Shown piece after piece: positions 11,500 through 24,800 of a stretch of 64,000 nt of DNA. This stretch comes from Buxus sempervirens (Eukaryota; Streptophyta; Magnoliopsida; Buxales; Buxaceae). Both the position numbers and the translations under genes were made by a program. The stretch's first letter is position 1. Each line of letters opens with the position of its first letter. The stretch spans positions 37,837,439-37,901,438 of the forward strand of contig OX387191.1 in the NCBI GenBank assembly GCA_947561395.2, read 5' to 3'. The notes under the pieces were generated by a model, which saw nothing but the letters and a program-made list of their open reading frames with translations, searched no databases and was not told the origin of the DNA.

Positions 11500-13929
11500 T
11501 AGAGCCGGCAAAAAGCGAACCGACCCAACGGGTCAACCTGATTATAAACGGGTTAGGTTGACCCGTTTATTAATTGGGTTGGGTGCGGGTTTAGGTTTTC
11601 CCAACCCGCCTGTAATCGGGTCAACTCGATTACAACCCGTCCACCCGACGGGTTACCCGATTAAACTCTTTACGAAATTACATTTAGGGTTTTCTTTCTT
11701 CCGCTTTGTCTATGACTCTATTTCGTATTCGTTTTGTCTTCGCCAGTTCGCCTCTCGCGGTCTCGACTCTCGCCCTCTTCTTCCTCTTCGGCTAATCGGC
11801 TCTTCCATTCAGCTCCAGCAAAGTCTCGTTCGTTTCCTCTTCTCACATTCTTTTAGGGTTTGGCACCACAAAACCCTAGATTCGATTTCGAGCCCTATTT
11901 TGGATTTTGGTTGCATTCTTCTCGCCTTCTCGGTGCTCCTTATATTATTTGTAAGTCTTTTTTTCTACTTGGAGACTCTTCACTTCAGATCTGTGGGTAC
12001 TGATAGAGATAGGTGGATATTGTTTTTTAATTTGTTGGTCTGTTTATTTCAGATTTGTTTTTTAATTTGTGTTGTGGTCGTCTCGTTTGTGTTGTGTTCA
12101 TAAGGTTTGAATTGTATTTCAGATCTGTTTATTTCAGATCTGGTCGTTTGTGTTGTGTTCGTAAGCCTTCAATTCTTTTGTTTTTGGGTTTGCGCATGTT
12201 ATTGAAAGTTGAACACTTGAACTGTATTTCAGATCTGCGCATGTTATTGAAAGTTGAATTGTATTTTTTCTGTTCTTAAGGTTTTCTTTCTGCTGTGTTG
12301 TGTTGTGTTCATAAGTTGAACTGTATTTGAGACCGTAGCTTTCAATTCTTTCTGTTTGTTATTGAAAGTTGAACTATATTTCAGATCTGGTCATTTGTGT
12401 TGTGACATATTAACCATTTGGTTTAAGAGTTGCCTTCATTAGTTCATTATTTTATTATCAATGTGTATCAATCAAGCTCTCTTTCATATGCCCACTTTTA
12501 TTGAAGTGAATTGGTAAATTTTCGTGGTATTGTAGTATGCTTGATGTTCCTTTTCAGTCTTTTATCTTCTAATTCCAGTCTTTTATTTTCTTTTTGTGTA
12601 TCATAGTAGGGATTAAGACTTTAAGTATGGCAACCGTTGAAGAAGAAGTTATGGAACCAATTAGAATTGAGGAGAAAGAATCTAATATAGGAATGGATTT
12701 CCAATCATCACAAACAAATTTAAAGCGTATGAGAAAGGAAACGTCTTATGTGTGGGATGAGTTCGAAAAAATTCCTAGAGTTGGGGATGAAAAATTGAAG
12801 GCAAAGTGCAAAAGATGTGGAAAGATTTATATTGGTCAAAGGACTTCCAACATGAAACGTCACATTCTAAGTTGTCCTAAGCGTAACACAAGATATAGGT
12901 CAGTTGTTTATGTCTCAAACTGGTAGTGGGGTGTCAATTAGAAGCTCTCAATTGAGTCAAGCATAACACTAATTCATTTTCTTCTCTTTCTCTCTCTCTA
13001 AGAATTTCGTAGTTTTTTAAACAGTTAAAGCTTTTGATATATTGCAATTTTCAGCTTCTTGTTGAGTCTACTCTTGTCATGTTACAACTGATATATTGAA
13101 ATTTTCAGCTGGACTCTCATTCCCTTTTCTTAAAAAATGTTTGTTTCTCTTGTTACAGGTTGGTTGCAGGGAGAAGGATTGGAATGAGATATGGTGTCAT
13201 GTGTGTCTCTCCATATATGTAGCCATGACTCACCCTATTCTTGCTAGCTAGGGTGATTTAGTATGTAAATTTATGGTAGTTCATTTCTGGGTTGGCATGA
13301 CTCACTCTATTCATTTATGGGTGATTTAGTATGTAAATTTAGCTATGACTCACCATATTCTTGCAGGTTGTTCATTTCTGGGTTGGCGTGATTTATCATT
13401 TATGGTAGTTCTTTACGTCTTTAGTATGTAAATTTTTGACATCTTTCTCATCTAGAATCTAGATGGCTTGATATTACTTTGAGCCAAAGCTACATCACTG
13501 GCTTGGATTTGAAAGTGGATGTTATGATCGATTGGGATGACTGGCTTGGATTGTAAGGTGAGTACCGCTGGAGAGTGGAGGCAAAGAACCTTAATTAAAG
13601 AAGTAGGGTCCAACCATCCAAGGAAGAATCTGACGGAGCCTACAAGTTTAGAGCCTCTTTGGAGGTGGTTGGTTTGGATCATTTGGGGGATTGATTACTT
13701 CCAAGAAAGGCCCAGTGATATAACGATTCAATCAATTATTCCCCTTACGAACAGAATTTTTAATCATTTTTTTCAAAAAAAATAAAAATAAAAATAAAAA
13801 AATAATCGGGTTGGGCGGGTTGGACTCTATTAGTGGCGGGTTGGGTTCGGTTTGGGATTTTTCCAACCCGCCACTAATCGGGTTCAACCCGATTATGACC
13901 CGACCCAACCCGACCTGTTTCCAACTCTA
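11500..13929 (+). mobile_element. Degenerate hAT transposon
   Basis: Imperfect terminal inverted repeats of the TAGAG(C/T)(C/T)GG(C/A)AA type start at 11500 and end at 13929. The flanking 8-base duplication CAATTCGG (11492-11499) / CAATTCAG (13930-13937) matches at 7 of 8 positions; 8 bases is the hAT length. Subterminal regions (11520-11665 and 13805-13915) are packed with GGGTTGGG/CCCAACCC words in both orientations. The interior keeps a BED-finger exon (12627-12926) but no transposase dimerisation domain, so the element is non-autonomous. Confidence 0.85.
12627..12926 (+). pseudogene. hAT transposase remnant, BED-type zinc finger
   Basis: About 100 codons starting at the ATG of MATVEEEV. 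The segment VWDEFEKIP followed by KCKRCGKIYIGQ and TSNMKRHILSC gives the C-x2-C ... H-x4-C arrangement of a BED zinc finger, the DNA-binding domain at the N terminus of hAT transposases (RICESLEEPER/DAYSLEEPER relatives). The likely exon end is near 12896, where a GT donor follows; no downstream transposase exons are visible before the element ends. An ATG lies in the same frame further upstream at 12594, but the later one fits the family better. Confidence 0.75.
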
Positions 13930-14216
13930 CAATTCAGCAGAGGTTCACTTCTTCTTCTAAAGCCTTCAAGCTTCAAAGTAGCAGCCCCTTGCAAGATGAG
14001 GACCCCTCTATTTATAGGCATAGCCAAGGGTATAAAAGACCCAAGGGTAGGCCAATAAATGCTTCTACATTACTTCAATTCAAATTAAAGGTATGAATTG
14101 AGGTAATTCTATAAGTTTCGGAGGGTAAAATACGGAGATCAAGTCTTCCAAAGAGCGGTAATATGCGTAAATAAGGCTCAGATCCCGAATCTTTTCGCAA
14201 ATGATCAAACTGAGCG

Positions 14217-14480
14217 CAACCGCATATATAGTGCTATTTAGAGTAAACCGCCCTTTGTTTGCGGTTGTGGCAAAACTCTTCAAAAACCGCATATACAGTG
14301 CGGTAAAAAATTAGTTATGCACCAATGATTGCTGCCGATGCGGCCTAATGGCCTGGGCTTCTAGAAGCCATGTGGCAGCCCACTTGCGCGCACGCGAGAA
14401 GCATGACGTCGATCGCACATCTAGTGCGGTCACAACCGTACATACAATGCAGTCGAAACCAAATGACCAAAAACCGCATT
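14217..14480. repeat. Palindrome array, ACCGCA...TGCGGT variant
   Basis: Several consecutive short palindromes of the type ACCGCATATACAGTGCGGT occur in the U3 part of the minus-strand LTR. The position equals that of the CCCGTA...TACGGGC arrays in the younger LTRs, but the arm sequence differs while complementarity between arms is kept. Confidence 0.7.
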
Positions 14481-16849
14481 ATATATGCGGTCATCACCTT
14501 TTTTGAATATTTTTGAGTTTTTGACACTTGTCAAAGCTCAAACAAATCATTTAAAATTCATTTTTATTATTCTCCCATATTGTAGTGCAATTTGGGGTGT
14601 CTACAATACGGTTTGGTCAAAATCGTATGATGTATATGGACAAAGTTTGTTTAATCAATTTCGTAAATGCTCGAGATCTAAGCCTTATTTACCTTCTGTA
14701 TCTCTCTCTGGGAGACTCGATCTACCCTATTTGCCCTCCGAAACCATCAGATTTACTTCAATTCATGCCTTAAGCTTGAATTAGAAGAATCTAGAAGGTT
14801 ATTTTGGCCTACCCTTGAGACATCCATGCCCTTGCTCTTGGCTATAAATAGAGGGTCTCTCCTGTAGCAAATGGCTGATAATCTGAAGATTGAGAGCTCT
14901 TGAAGAAGAAGGGAACGTCTGCCCAATTCTCCACTCAAGTCCTCAAGCAACCAAGGTGAGCTCCTACACTCTTCTTCTTCTTTTATTTTTAATTTAAGCA
15001 CACTCTCATCTTCTACCTTTCTGTAGTGGAAGGCCTTGTATGTGTTTGAAACCCCAAACCATGCTTAAATTCCCTTAAGCATCTTCTCTAGCCGTAAAAC
15101 GCGAAGAGAGAGCTATGGGAAACAAATGTTAGAATGGATCCTTTAGGCTTAGAACCATTTTTCATGAAATACTTGTATGATTCATATGTGGTTGTTGTTT
15201 GTGCATGTTTTGCCTTTAATTAAGGAGGAATTACATAGATCTATGCTCTTTATGGCACTAGATCTCAATTCTCTCCTTAAAATTTGACTTCCTACACAAT
15301 TCCATGCACAAAATCACTTAATTTTTGTCAAAATAGGCATCGATCTTAGATCTTCTATGCTTAATATAGTAGATCTGAGATCAGAGGCCTTAGAATAAAT
15401 TTCCAGGACTTTTTGAATTGGTTTTAATTGGATTTAATCTTCTAGAGAAGACCTTATGGTCTATAACCTCTTTGATTTGAGCAAATTTTCCTTAATTTGG
15501 GTAGATTTGGCTCTCCCTCTTAAAATAGTGAGAGCTCTGAGCCAAATCCATGCCCTAAATCTTTCTGAGTGATTTTCAACTCATTGCAAGTGATTTCAAA
15601 TCAGATCATATGGATCAAACACACACATACACACTGTTTTGGCTTGATTTTACTCAAATTTTACAGATCTAGACAGAACTGTACCTTGTCTTGGATCATT
15701 CATAACTTCATCATATGGATGAAGTTTTAAATGATTCTAGAGGCATGTGAAAGGTGAGGAAGTCTAGTTTATTCCTGTAAAATTTCATCAATTTATATGG
15801 AGCCGATTTTTCAAACCCTTTGATTAAATTTGATAAGTCAGATCAGATCAGATTGCTAAACTTATCACTTTGACTGAGCACCAAACGCTCATTCCAACTC
15901 CGATTTGAGTGATTTCAATTCACGAGTCTTCCTTTATGAGTCTTCTTTCAAAACCAAGTGGCTTCATGAGTTTTCAATTTAATTTGAGCTCTGTGTACTT
16001 GATTGACTTTGTACTGCTCAATAGCAGATTACAGAGTCAATTTGTGATTCTTTAAGCATGTTTGGGAGAGCACACAAGCTACAAATGGATGAAGTTTTGA
16101 GTGAGGCCTATTCCATTCGAAGATGGTATCTCATAATTCATTCACATCAATTTTCAAGGATTTATATGGAGCTATTATCCACGAATAGGCTTTTAAAGTT
16201 GGCTACTCATCGCTTTTACTGTTTTACTACAGCAATTTTGAACAAGCATATCTTCCTTGATTTTAAACGGATTGGATTGAAATTTTTTCTGAATCTTTTA
16301 CTTCATATAAGCTTTCAAATGGCTTTTGTTTCACTCAATTTGAGTTTGAATTAGATTACTTATAATTGATTGAGTTTTCCAAGTTCAAATGGCTTGGCCT
16401 TGTGTTTATTTTTCCAGATTTGCTTTTCTTCAAATTTTACTCTGATTTTTACTTAAATCATGAAGTCCTAGAAGTGACATATCCATAAAGAGAGTCCAGA
16501 ATCTATTGGACTACCCATATGGAGGAATCACACATGTATTTGTTTACATTACATGTTCCTTTGAGTGATTTTTGTTTGCAAGCAATTATTAAGCATGAGT
16601 TAACATATGGCAACTACTTTGTATGGATAAATAGGGGTGCCTAACACCTTCCTTTACTCATAACCTAACCCTTACCCAATCTCTGTACTAGACCATGAAT
16701 TAGAGCTACTTAAGCTATATTTTGTTCTTTTTATGCTCACTTTGGTGTTCATTCACACCTTAATTTGAATGGTGACAACTCCATGTTTTGTATGATTCCC
16801 TGTGATGATTAGGAAATCATTTAGGTGATTTTCCATGTCTCATAACCAT

Positions 16850-18470
16850 GGGCGTTGAAGCTGATGATGATGGGGTGGCTGCTAAGTTTATAAATTGCTT
16901 GAAGATGCTAACAAGCCGTTGTATGATGGATGTATAGAATATATTCAGCAAATTTAGTGCTATTGTGGAGCTCTATAATTTAAAATGTGAAGTTGGTTGG
17001 AGTATATCCATTTACAAAATTGCTTTACATTTTAAATAGGATGCTGCCATTAGATACTGCGTTGCCAAAATATGGTGCCAAGAAGTACATGGAAGAGTTA
17101 AGCCTTGAGTATGAGAAGATCCCTGCTTGTCCTAACGGTTGTATGTTGTTTTGGAAGGAAAATTAAAGCATTGCAAAATTGTAAGGTGTGTGGAGAGTCA
17201 AAATGGCAACAAATCACAAATGAACATGATCACTCCGCTTCAAAAGGAAAGTTAAAGCCAGCTAGCATGTTGAGGCGGTTTCCCTTGAAATCAGATTGCA
17301 AAGGTTGTTTTTGTCCTAAAAAAGTGCTCCTTACATGAAGTGGAATCTTAAAGGAAACCAAAATGATCGAACACTTAGTTGTCTCTTTGATGCTTTAGCT
17401 TAGAAAGCATTTGATGAGAAATTTAAGGACTTTGCTTTTGACCCTTGTAATGTTAAGCTTGGTTCAGCAGTTGATAAGGTTAATTCTTTCAGTAATATGA
17501 GCACTACTCATAGTACATGGCCTGTGATGTTGGTACCCTATAATTTGCCTCCTTGGATGTGCATGAAACAAGAGTATTTAATGTTATCATTGATTATACC
17601 TAGTCCCAAATTATCAAGCTTCAAAATATATAGATGTGTATCTAAGGCCACTAGTAGAAGAGTTGAAGGAGTTGTGGGATGTTGGAATAGAAACATATGA
17701 CGTCTCTACTAATGAGAAATTTAATATGTGTGCAGAATTGATGTGGACAATTAATGATTTTCCTGCATATGGTGACTTATTTGGATGGAGTACTAGGGAA
17801 AAATATGTTGTCCTTCTTGTATGTATGAAACTTGTTCCACATGGTTGAGACATGGCAAAAAATTTTGTTACTGGGGACAAATGCGTTTCTTGCCTATAGA
17901 GATCATAAGTGGAGAAAAGATTGTAAATCATTCAATGATGAACAAGATATGGAACCAGCACCCATTCTAGTATCTGGTGACGACATTATGAGGCCATCAG
18001 ATGATGTTTCAAATGTCTCTGGAATAAATGTGTGTGCTTTTGATTAGGAACAAAGATGGAAGAAGCGGAGTATCTTCTTTGATTTGCCATATTGGCAATC
18101 TCATTTGATGCGTTACAACCTTGGTGTGATGCATATAGAAAAGAATGTGGTTGATATTCTCGTAGTATCAAGGTCTTAATAAGGATCTCATTTACCAAAC
18201 AGATTACGCAAAGACACTTTAAGTAATGGCAATGGAAGTACTTCAGCCATAGAAATGATGCATATTGAAAGGTTCCCTAATAGATTCCGAGAGTTTATAA
18301 CTTATGCTTTATGAATCCCAATCATTGAATACTAGTTACGAAAGACTCTTTGAAATCAATATAATGAACTTTAATTGATGTCCTGGGTCTATTAGGTTTT
18401 GAATATGGATGAATTACAAAAGAATGAGTTTCCAGAGAAAGCTAGGTAGCTTGTCATGGCCTGGTGTTTG
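16850..18470 (+). pseudogene. CACTA transposase (Tnp2 / Transposase_21), decayed
   Basis: This continues the transposase cut at 7724. In shifting frames it shows the Tnp2-family blocks in order: LPKYGAKKYMEELSLEYEKI with ACPNGCMLFW (17050-17155), a CKVC zinc motif, MLRRFPLK (17265-17290), NMSTTHSTWPVMLVPYNLPP (17497-17560), MWTINDFPAYGDL (17741-17780) and RSIFFDLPYW with NLGVMHIEKNV (18064-18150). Multiple frameshifts and stops (for example at 17338 and 17700) make it non-functional. Similarity ends near 18470, before an unrelated LTR fragment. Confidence 0.85.
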
Positions 18471-19458
18471 GTCACATAAAGAAGTATGATCGTGAAGCAC
18501 CGAAACATGACCTCAAGATACCAACTACATTAATTTCAAGGAATAACACAATTCCCAAGATATCATTAATAATACCTAATAATGTCCAAGTAAATTTCTT
18601 CAAATAACCTACCATAACATTTAAAAATTTCAATTCAACAATCCCAATTGAAATACGACAAATCCTTAACACTATGACACCAAGTCCAAAAATAATTTTT
18701 GGATGAGGCCTTACCATTCGAAAGATGATGCCTCATACTTTATTTACACTAATTTTCAAGGATTTATATGAAGCTAATCTCCACGAATAGGCTCTCAAAT
18801 TTGGATGGTTGTTAATTTCTCTGTGATACAACAGTAACTTTGAGTAAGCATAAGTCTCTTGTTCTAAATCAGAATTTGAATAAAATTTTTATAGTATCTT
18901 TTAGTCCATTTAACCTTTCTAATGGCATTCGTTTCACTCAATTTGAGTTTGAATTAAATGACTTATGGTTGGTTGAAGTTGCATAGCTCAAATAGCTCAC
19001 TTTCACCAATTTTCTCTAGATTTGATTTGATTTCTGTTCTTCCTCAATTTTGTTTTGATTTTTTTACTTTGATCATGAAGTCCTGAAGGTGATACATCTA
19101 TAGAGAGAGTCCAAAATTTATTGGACCACTCGTGTGGAGAAATTACACATACATTTGCTTATTTTACATGCTTTTGAGTGATTTTAGTATGCAAGCAAAT
19201 ATGTAGCATGAATAGGTGTTTGGCAACCATCTTGTATGGATGAGTAGAGGTGCCTAACACCTTTCCTTACTCATAACCTAACCCCCTTTCCCTATCTTTG
19301 GACTAGATCTTAAATTAGAGCTATTTTTGCTTATTTTACCTTTTTGTGCACACTTTGGTGTCCATTCACACCTAGACTCTTGGATGGTGGTGACTCTATA
19401 TTTTGTATGAGTTCGTGTGATGTTTAGGAGGTCATCTAGGTGATTTTCATGGTCCTAC
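18471..19458 (+). mobile_element. Truncated Tat-type LTR, 3' half
   Basis: From about 18690 to 19458 the sequence matches, by eye, the 3' half of the LTR at 14611-16844. Shared blocks are TTTTCAAGGATTTATATG, CCACGAATAGGCT, the GTGCCTAACACCTT / TCATAACCTAACC block and a terminal GGTGATTTTC. The U3 part is missing. 18471-18690 is AT-rich with nothing recognised. No target duplication was found. Confidence 0.65.
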
Positions 19459-19584
19459 ACTCTCCCACGAACTAGAGCTCTTCCCTACCCCTCTCTCTCA
19501 CTCTCTATGCCTTCCAAACCTCTTCCAATCACCCTCAAGTATACTTTAACATCCATTGAAGCTCCAAGAACATCTTGGAGAACC

Positions 19585-22154
19585 TGTAAGACCCTGGATT
19601 TTTGATTAGCTAATATAAGGATTGTGCTAATATTATTAATGAGGGTTAATTTAGGTAGTTGAGTTGCAAGGGCATTTTGGGGATTTTAGAAATCATTAAT
19701 GATAGAAGCTAAGAATAAGTGAAGTTATATTTTAAATTCCTATGGTTTAAGATATTCAGAAATATATTTAAATATAATTAGATGGCGTTTTTTGTAATTG
19801 ATGGATGGCTAATCAAGGAATTGAGAACTGATTGGCCTTTGGTGTAGGGGAGTTTGGTGGTAGAGCACTACACCGGATCATAAGGTGGAGTTGAGGAGTT
19901 TGTGAACGTATGTCTCACTGAGCGTTAGGAACAGTTATGACTGTTCAGTTTTGGAGAAGACCAAATATCCGTAACTGTTAGATTAGGGAGTTTGAGAAAG
20001 GGGTTTTGGATCATCAAAGGGAGTTGCATCGTTTGGGAAGAAAAGAAGAGAAGTTCTGTTTGTCGAAGGGATTTTGGTCATGGAGAACATTGGATTTTCA
20101 TTGTTGGTTTTTTATGAAGTTGGACTCCAGCAAACAGGGGGCAAGTAGCATCTTCATCGTTCATGTTTTATTTGCATGTTTTATGTTCCGATAGAAGTTT
20201 AGTCCTGGGTTAAGAATAAACATCGTGTTCTACTCATGTTTTGATAGTAAAATCTCTAAATCTTTTAAGTCTGGTTGGATTGAATCCAGGAATGTTTAGA
20301 GGTATTATTTGGATGATTGTCAAGGTATTAGATGAGATTTGAATGGAGAAATAAGGTTCTGTGATTGAAGGTTTTCATTTTCCATAAATCATGCAAGAAG
20401 TGAACCTGGCGCCAAACTAGAAATATAAGGGGTGCCTAGTGCATAGGTCTGGCGCCAACCTCAAAGAGGTTAGCACCAGACTCCAAAAATAGCTAGCGCT
20501 AAGGTATTTGACTTGGCGCCAACCTCTCTGGGTCAGCACCAGGTCAGCATCGGGTCAGCACCAGTTCATTGTAACATGTATAATGTGGCTGTTGTGTTAT
20601 CTGGTTATAGGTATGACCTCAGCTCCTAATTCTTGTTCAAACATGTTCATCTGTTCAAACATGTTCATCTAAGTCCTAAATAACCTCTAGAAGAATTAGA
20701 TTCATATGGAGATCAGATTTATCAAATGGATTTAGAGTTTTGTTGAGAGACATAATACCAAAGCATGAGATAAATTTCTGCATCAATTATTGCTGAATCT
20801 TTTATGTTTATTTGAGGTCAACTTTTCAGTTACTTCACTTGAGTTATGTAATAAATAAATTAAAGATTTCAGAATTTTTAGAAGCCTATCAAAGATTATT
20901 ATGACAATAAAATCTGGAAATTAATATATATATATATATATAGGATCATTTAGAAGAAGGTGTCAAAGCCTGAATTCTTGCACTTATTTTATTGATTAAG
21001 GAAAATTACTAGATCAGATTGTAAACCGTATCTGAATGGGATTTCAGTACCTTGGGTGACATGTAGAAATCAGTGTTGACAACAAGGTTTTGAGCATGAG
21101 TGGTCTAAGACCTAATTAGTTAAGTATTAATAGATTTTACTTTCTAACCTAGGAGGAATGGTCTTTTGGGGATTGTGGTACTGTTTTTCATTGCACATTA
21201 TTATTGCTAAACTTTTATTATGATCTGATATGTTTCCGTTTATGGTTTTTTTTGAAGAATCATTAGTTTTCATATTTTTGGATAAAGTAATTGAAATGGT
21301 TGCATAACATACTGTTGAATTTTTTTTGCGGAAAAGTATAGACTTTTATCAGATTGTGCCAATTCTCATACACTTTTACTGTCAGATGGTTTAGTGAGTA
21401 TTTGATATTGAATTTGCTACTGTTATCTATAAATTTGCTTCTCTTATTATAAGCATTGTTTTCCGCTAAATTTGCACAGTGATTGATAATTTTGCCGGAG
21501 TACTAGGGCGAGACTTAGTGTGGATCCACAATCGAGTTGTAAGTGAATTTTGAACATTTTGTTTGGATTAAGTCTAGGGTTCCTTCATGCGTTTCCTCTA
21601 TGATGGAGAGGCCTTCCATGGGGGAAGTGCTGCAGCAACTCCGTTTCCACCATGAGGGTGAGGTCACTTGAGTATTTTTTGCCATGAGGGCGATGAATTG
21701 GGTCATTTGAGCTATTGCAGTATTTCGACTAGATTGTTTGGAACACTAGTACTTAGCCACACAAAATAAACAAACTTCACGAGTCCCAATACATAAGATT
21801 TCCGAATGTGATTGACAATGTATTTCCGAGATTAGACGGATTACCCGTGGTTGATCGTCGTGTATTTTTAATCGTGCATGTTTTAGTACTGTTATAACTA
21901 TATTTTGTGCATGCATTGCTACTTGCTGAGATAGTCATATCTCACTGTTTTGTTTTGTTTTCAGATTTCAGAGAGGTCGATACAGGCGGGTATATGCTTG
22001 GTTCAGGTGAGTTGGGGAAAATTTTAGTTGACTTTGATTATGTTTTTGCCATTTCATGTTTTCCTTACTCTGATATAGCGATCCTGTATAGAATAGTTAA
22101 CTCCTCGGGAAAGAGTTATGGTTTCATTACGTAAGCCGGTTCTAGGGCGTTACA
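19585..22154 (+). mobile_element. Solo LTR of a different gypsy-type family, 2570 bp
   Basis: Starts TGTAAGACCCTGG and ends GGGCGTTACA, an LTR end style common in plant gypsy chromoviruses. A perfect 5-base duplication GAACC (19580-19584 and 22155-22159) flanks it. It contains GGCGCCAA/TCAGCACC short repeats (20405-20570) and a TA run (20925-20942). No internal genes are present. The sequences on either side read on smoothly into each other once it is removed. Confidence 0.9.
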
Positions 22155-22159
22155 GAACC

Positions 22160-24800
22160 ACTTGGAGATCAAGGAGAGGTGCTGTAGCTGCTATCCAAGT
22201 CCTCTAGGGAGCTTTCCACATATCCAAGAGTATTTTCACCTTCAAGGTAAGCCTTTGCAATGTATTTCATGCAACATATATAAGATTTACAACATTGTGG
22301 GCATGTCTTAGATTATATGCTTAGTCCTTTGTTATTTTACTTCATCTCCTCCTTCATTTTCACTTTTGTTGAATTCTCTTCATCAAAAGAAAGTCCATAT
22401 GGTAAGATGAGGTTGAAGGACAAATGAGAGGGAGAGACACAAGTCCCATGTCTCATCTAATGCATATTTTTATGGATGATTCTCCATTGATTTCTTGAAT
22501 AGTGTTGACCATGGCTTGAGGGAGTAGGCCATGGAGTTGTTTGAAATTATAATGTGATTTTTTTCTTCTCCCCCTTTGTATCTAAATCCAATGTATCCCT
22601 TAAACCTCCCACCATCCCTTCTTTAAATGATTTCTTAGATAATTTTAAAATACTTTTATTTGTGGTACTTTATGACATTGGTAACATGAATGTGTGGTTT
22701 TGCATGCACACAAAAGCATATCTCACACCCCACCTCCATGGTTGCATGTTGGATTCCATTTCTTGTTTTGATTGTTCTTCATGATCCCATTGAATACACA
22801 AAGCATGTTATACATGCATGAAATATTGCTAGAAAACATGTTTAGGTTTACTCTTTCTCCATGTGTTTAGATCTATTATCTGTAATTTCTGTACACAATT
22901 GAAGTATGGTACACATTCAAACCACTATGACTTGAAAGCATGTTTAATTCCTTCATCTTGAATATTTTCTCATGAACACTTTACAAGCACACATGCATCA
23001 CTTGTTTAATGCATGTGATGGGTTCTTTTATTTGTTATTTTCACACTTTGTTGAATGTTGTTTGGGTAAGTGAGAATGGTTTGGCCAAATTGGGCTTTGG
23101 CTAAGACCAACTGGGACTACATCCTTTTTCTCTCCATTCGGATGTGAATGGGATAGCCATTAAAAAACATAATAGAGGTGTTTTGGCCTCTGTTAATTAA
23201 CTTGGATTTCAATCCAAGGTGGTGGAAGGAGGCCTCTAGCTTCATTCCTCATTTCTTTTGCCGATTAAAATCAACCAATTAGCTTAATTAGGCTCACCCC
23301 CTAATCTCAGACCATTGTGGACCTGCCCAGGGGTCCACAGTAACCTTGGTCATCCCTAAAGATCAGCAGAACCCAATCCCCATCCAGAAAAGCAAATTTG
23401 GAATTTCCTGTGCTTGACTGAAATCTCAGGTCTGTCAAGCACTGATCTATTCATAGCTGAAATTTAATTTTGCTTACAAAAAGTCCATATGTGACCGAAA
23501 TTCAATTTCGGTCATGAACAGATACTCGGTTGACCGACTTTTGTTTTCGGTTCAACCTAGAAAAACCAAGAAATGCAATTTTGGACTTTTTGATGCTTTT
23601 ATTATCCTTTAAAAATTAAACCAAATCAAATCCAACAGGGTTTTGGGTTCTCCCTTAACCCAATTTGGGACTTGGGCCCTTCATGGGCCTAAGCATGATT
23701 CTGGTGGGCCTTCCAACAGGGCCCACCCACTTTGACTCATCTTAATCGAATTAATTAAGCAAAATGAACTTAATTAAGGGCCACACCTTATGAGGCTCAA
23801 CCAAGGCCCAAATTAAGACATGCTTGATAAAATTAGATGGTTTGGCTGTGACTTAGGGTATGGGTCTGCTGGGCACTACCTCTTTATTCAAAGAGAATCT
23901 GTTCATTTTAAACCATAAAGGAACAATTCTCATCCTTTACCCACAAGAGCCTTGGGTTTTCCAACCTAAGCCTAGGAGGCCCATCTCTAGTCCACTTAGA
24001 ACCAAATTAAAACAAAGATGATAAACAGAAAAGGAACCTCTATGGGGCCCACCTAAAGGCCCACCACCCATCCAGGCTCACTAAAAAGCATAAAAAAACC
24101 TAATTCCGATCTTTTTAACTTAAACATAATCAAATGATTAAGTTAAGATTATGTACTTAGCCATTTCACCTTGGAGGTTATGTACATAATCCCCTATGGC
24201 CGAACTATGGTTAAATGGTAAGATCGAAGCAACTTTAACCCAATGTTTAATAATCAAACTAAACTTGACCAAAAATCCTAAAGGGCTTCCAGGATTAGAC
24301 AAATCCCAAAACATGACACTTAGGCTATTCTTTAGCCTATCTTGGATTCCACGAGCCTTCCAATGGGGCCCGCCCACCAGACAAAGATCACTTAAAATTA
24401 AGAAGGTAAAAACCCAAAGGGACCCACACCATCTGAGTGGTTCCCACATAGACCTAATCATGAGTGCATATCAGCATAGGACGGGTGAGATAAGTGAGTT
24501 AACTTGATTAAGTATTAATCAGAATGACCCATGGCACCCGTCACTTGATAGGGCGGACCGGGGTATCCACGGACTTCCCCGAACTGTAACCGGGAATCTT
24601 AAACTGTAGACTACTTAATAGATAAACATTAGGCACCTAGGTGTTTGCCTGCACCCCATCAGGCAGTGGCGACTCCCCATTCCTCTTTGTTCCTTTCCCG
24701 ATATCTCGATCCCGAAAGCGTACGATCCTTCACGCTTTCGTTGGAAAGCACGCCAGGCCATACCCTAAAGAAGGTGTCCACATGACCTCCCATGTGCGCC
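22160..24800 (+). mobile_element. Old Tat-type LTR or retroelement remnant
   Basis: The sequence just before 19585 and after 22160 is one older unit. A pyrimidine-rich leader ends in a donor-like TCAAG/GTAAGCC (about 22246), as in the other Tat-like LTRs here. GGTATCCACGGACTTCCCC at 24557 is shared (inverted) with 5368-5388, and TGGCGACTCCCC near 24666 matches the block found about 70 bases from the end of the other LTRs. No coding frame is recognised. Boundaries and class are inferred. Confidence 0.4.

Larger units (their letters stand above)
8079..14605 (-). mobile_element. Second Tat-type LTR, minus orientation, nested in the first
   Basis: Plus-strand ends are TGTGAGATATGG (8079) and GGGTGTCTACA (14605), i.e. 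an LTR read on the minus strand. Flanks ATATG (8074-8078) and ATACG (14606-14610) are a 5-base duplication with one change. Its own sequence is 8079-8621, 10425-11499 and 13938-14605 (about 2.3 kb), interrupted by a solo LTR and a hAT element. On the minus strand a TATA-like CTATAAATAGAGGGG lies near 14010. It has no internal genes, so it is a solo LTR. Confidence 0.82.
7725..16844 (+). mobile_element. Solo LTR, Tat-type, interrupted by nested elements
   Basis: The LTR starts TGTAGACACCTC (7725) and ends CATGTCTCATA (16844; the last CA is mutated to TA). A perfect 5-base duplication ACCAT flanks it. Its own sequence is 7725-8078 plus 14611-16844, about 2.6 kb; the middle is a later insertion. 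A TATA box (GGCTATAAATAGAGGG, about 14840) and, roughly 100 bases on, a splice donor (CCAAG followed by GTGAGC, about 14958) mark the promoter and leader. No internal retrotransposon genes remain, so it arose by LTR-LTR recombination inside the CACTA transposase. Confidence 0.85.

Noticed and set aside
12055..12279. Short ORFs within the hAT element (11558-12279)
   Set aside because: They lie in T-rich, leader-like sequence before the BED exon and show no domain or splice support.
7364..18470. An active CACTA transposase with a long intron from 7725 to 16844
   Set aside because: The gap has LTR termini and a 5-base target duplication rather than GT-AG ends, and the downstream part has many frameshifts.
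24640..24700. tRNA-like sequence around TGGCGACTCC
   Set aside because: It is the primer-site-like block of an LTR; no cloverleaf arms can be formed around it.
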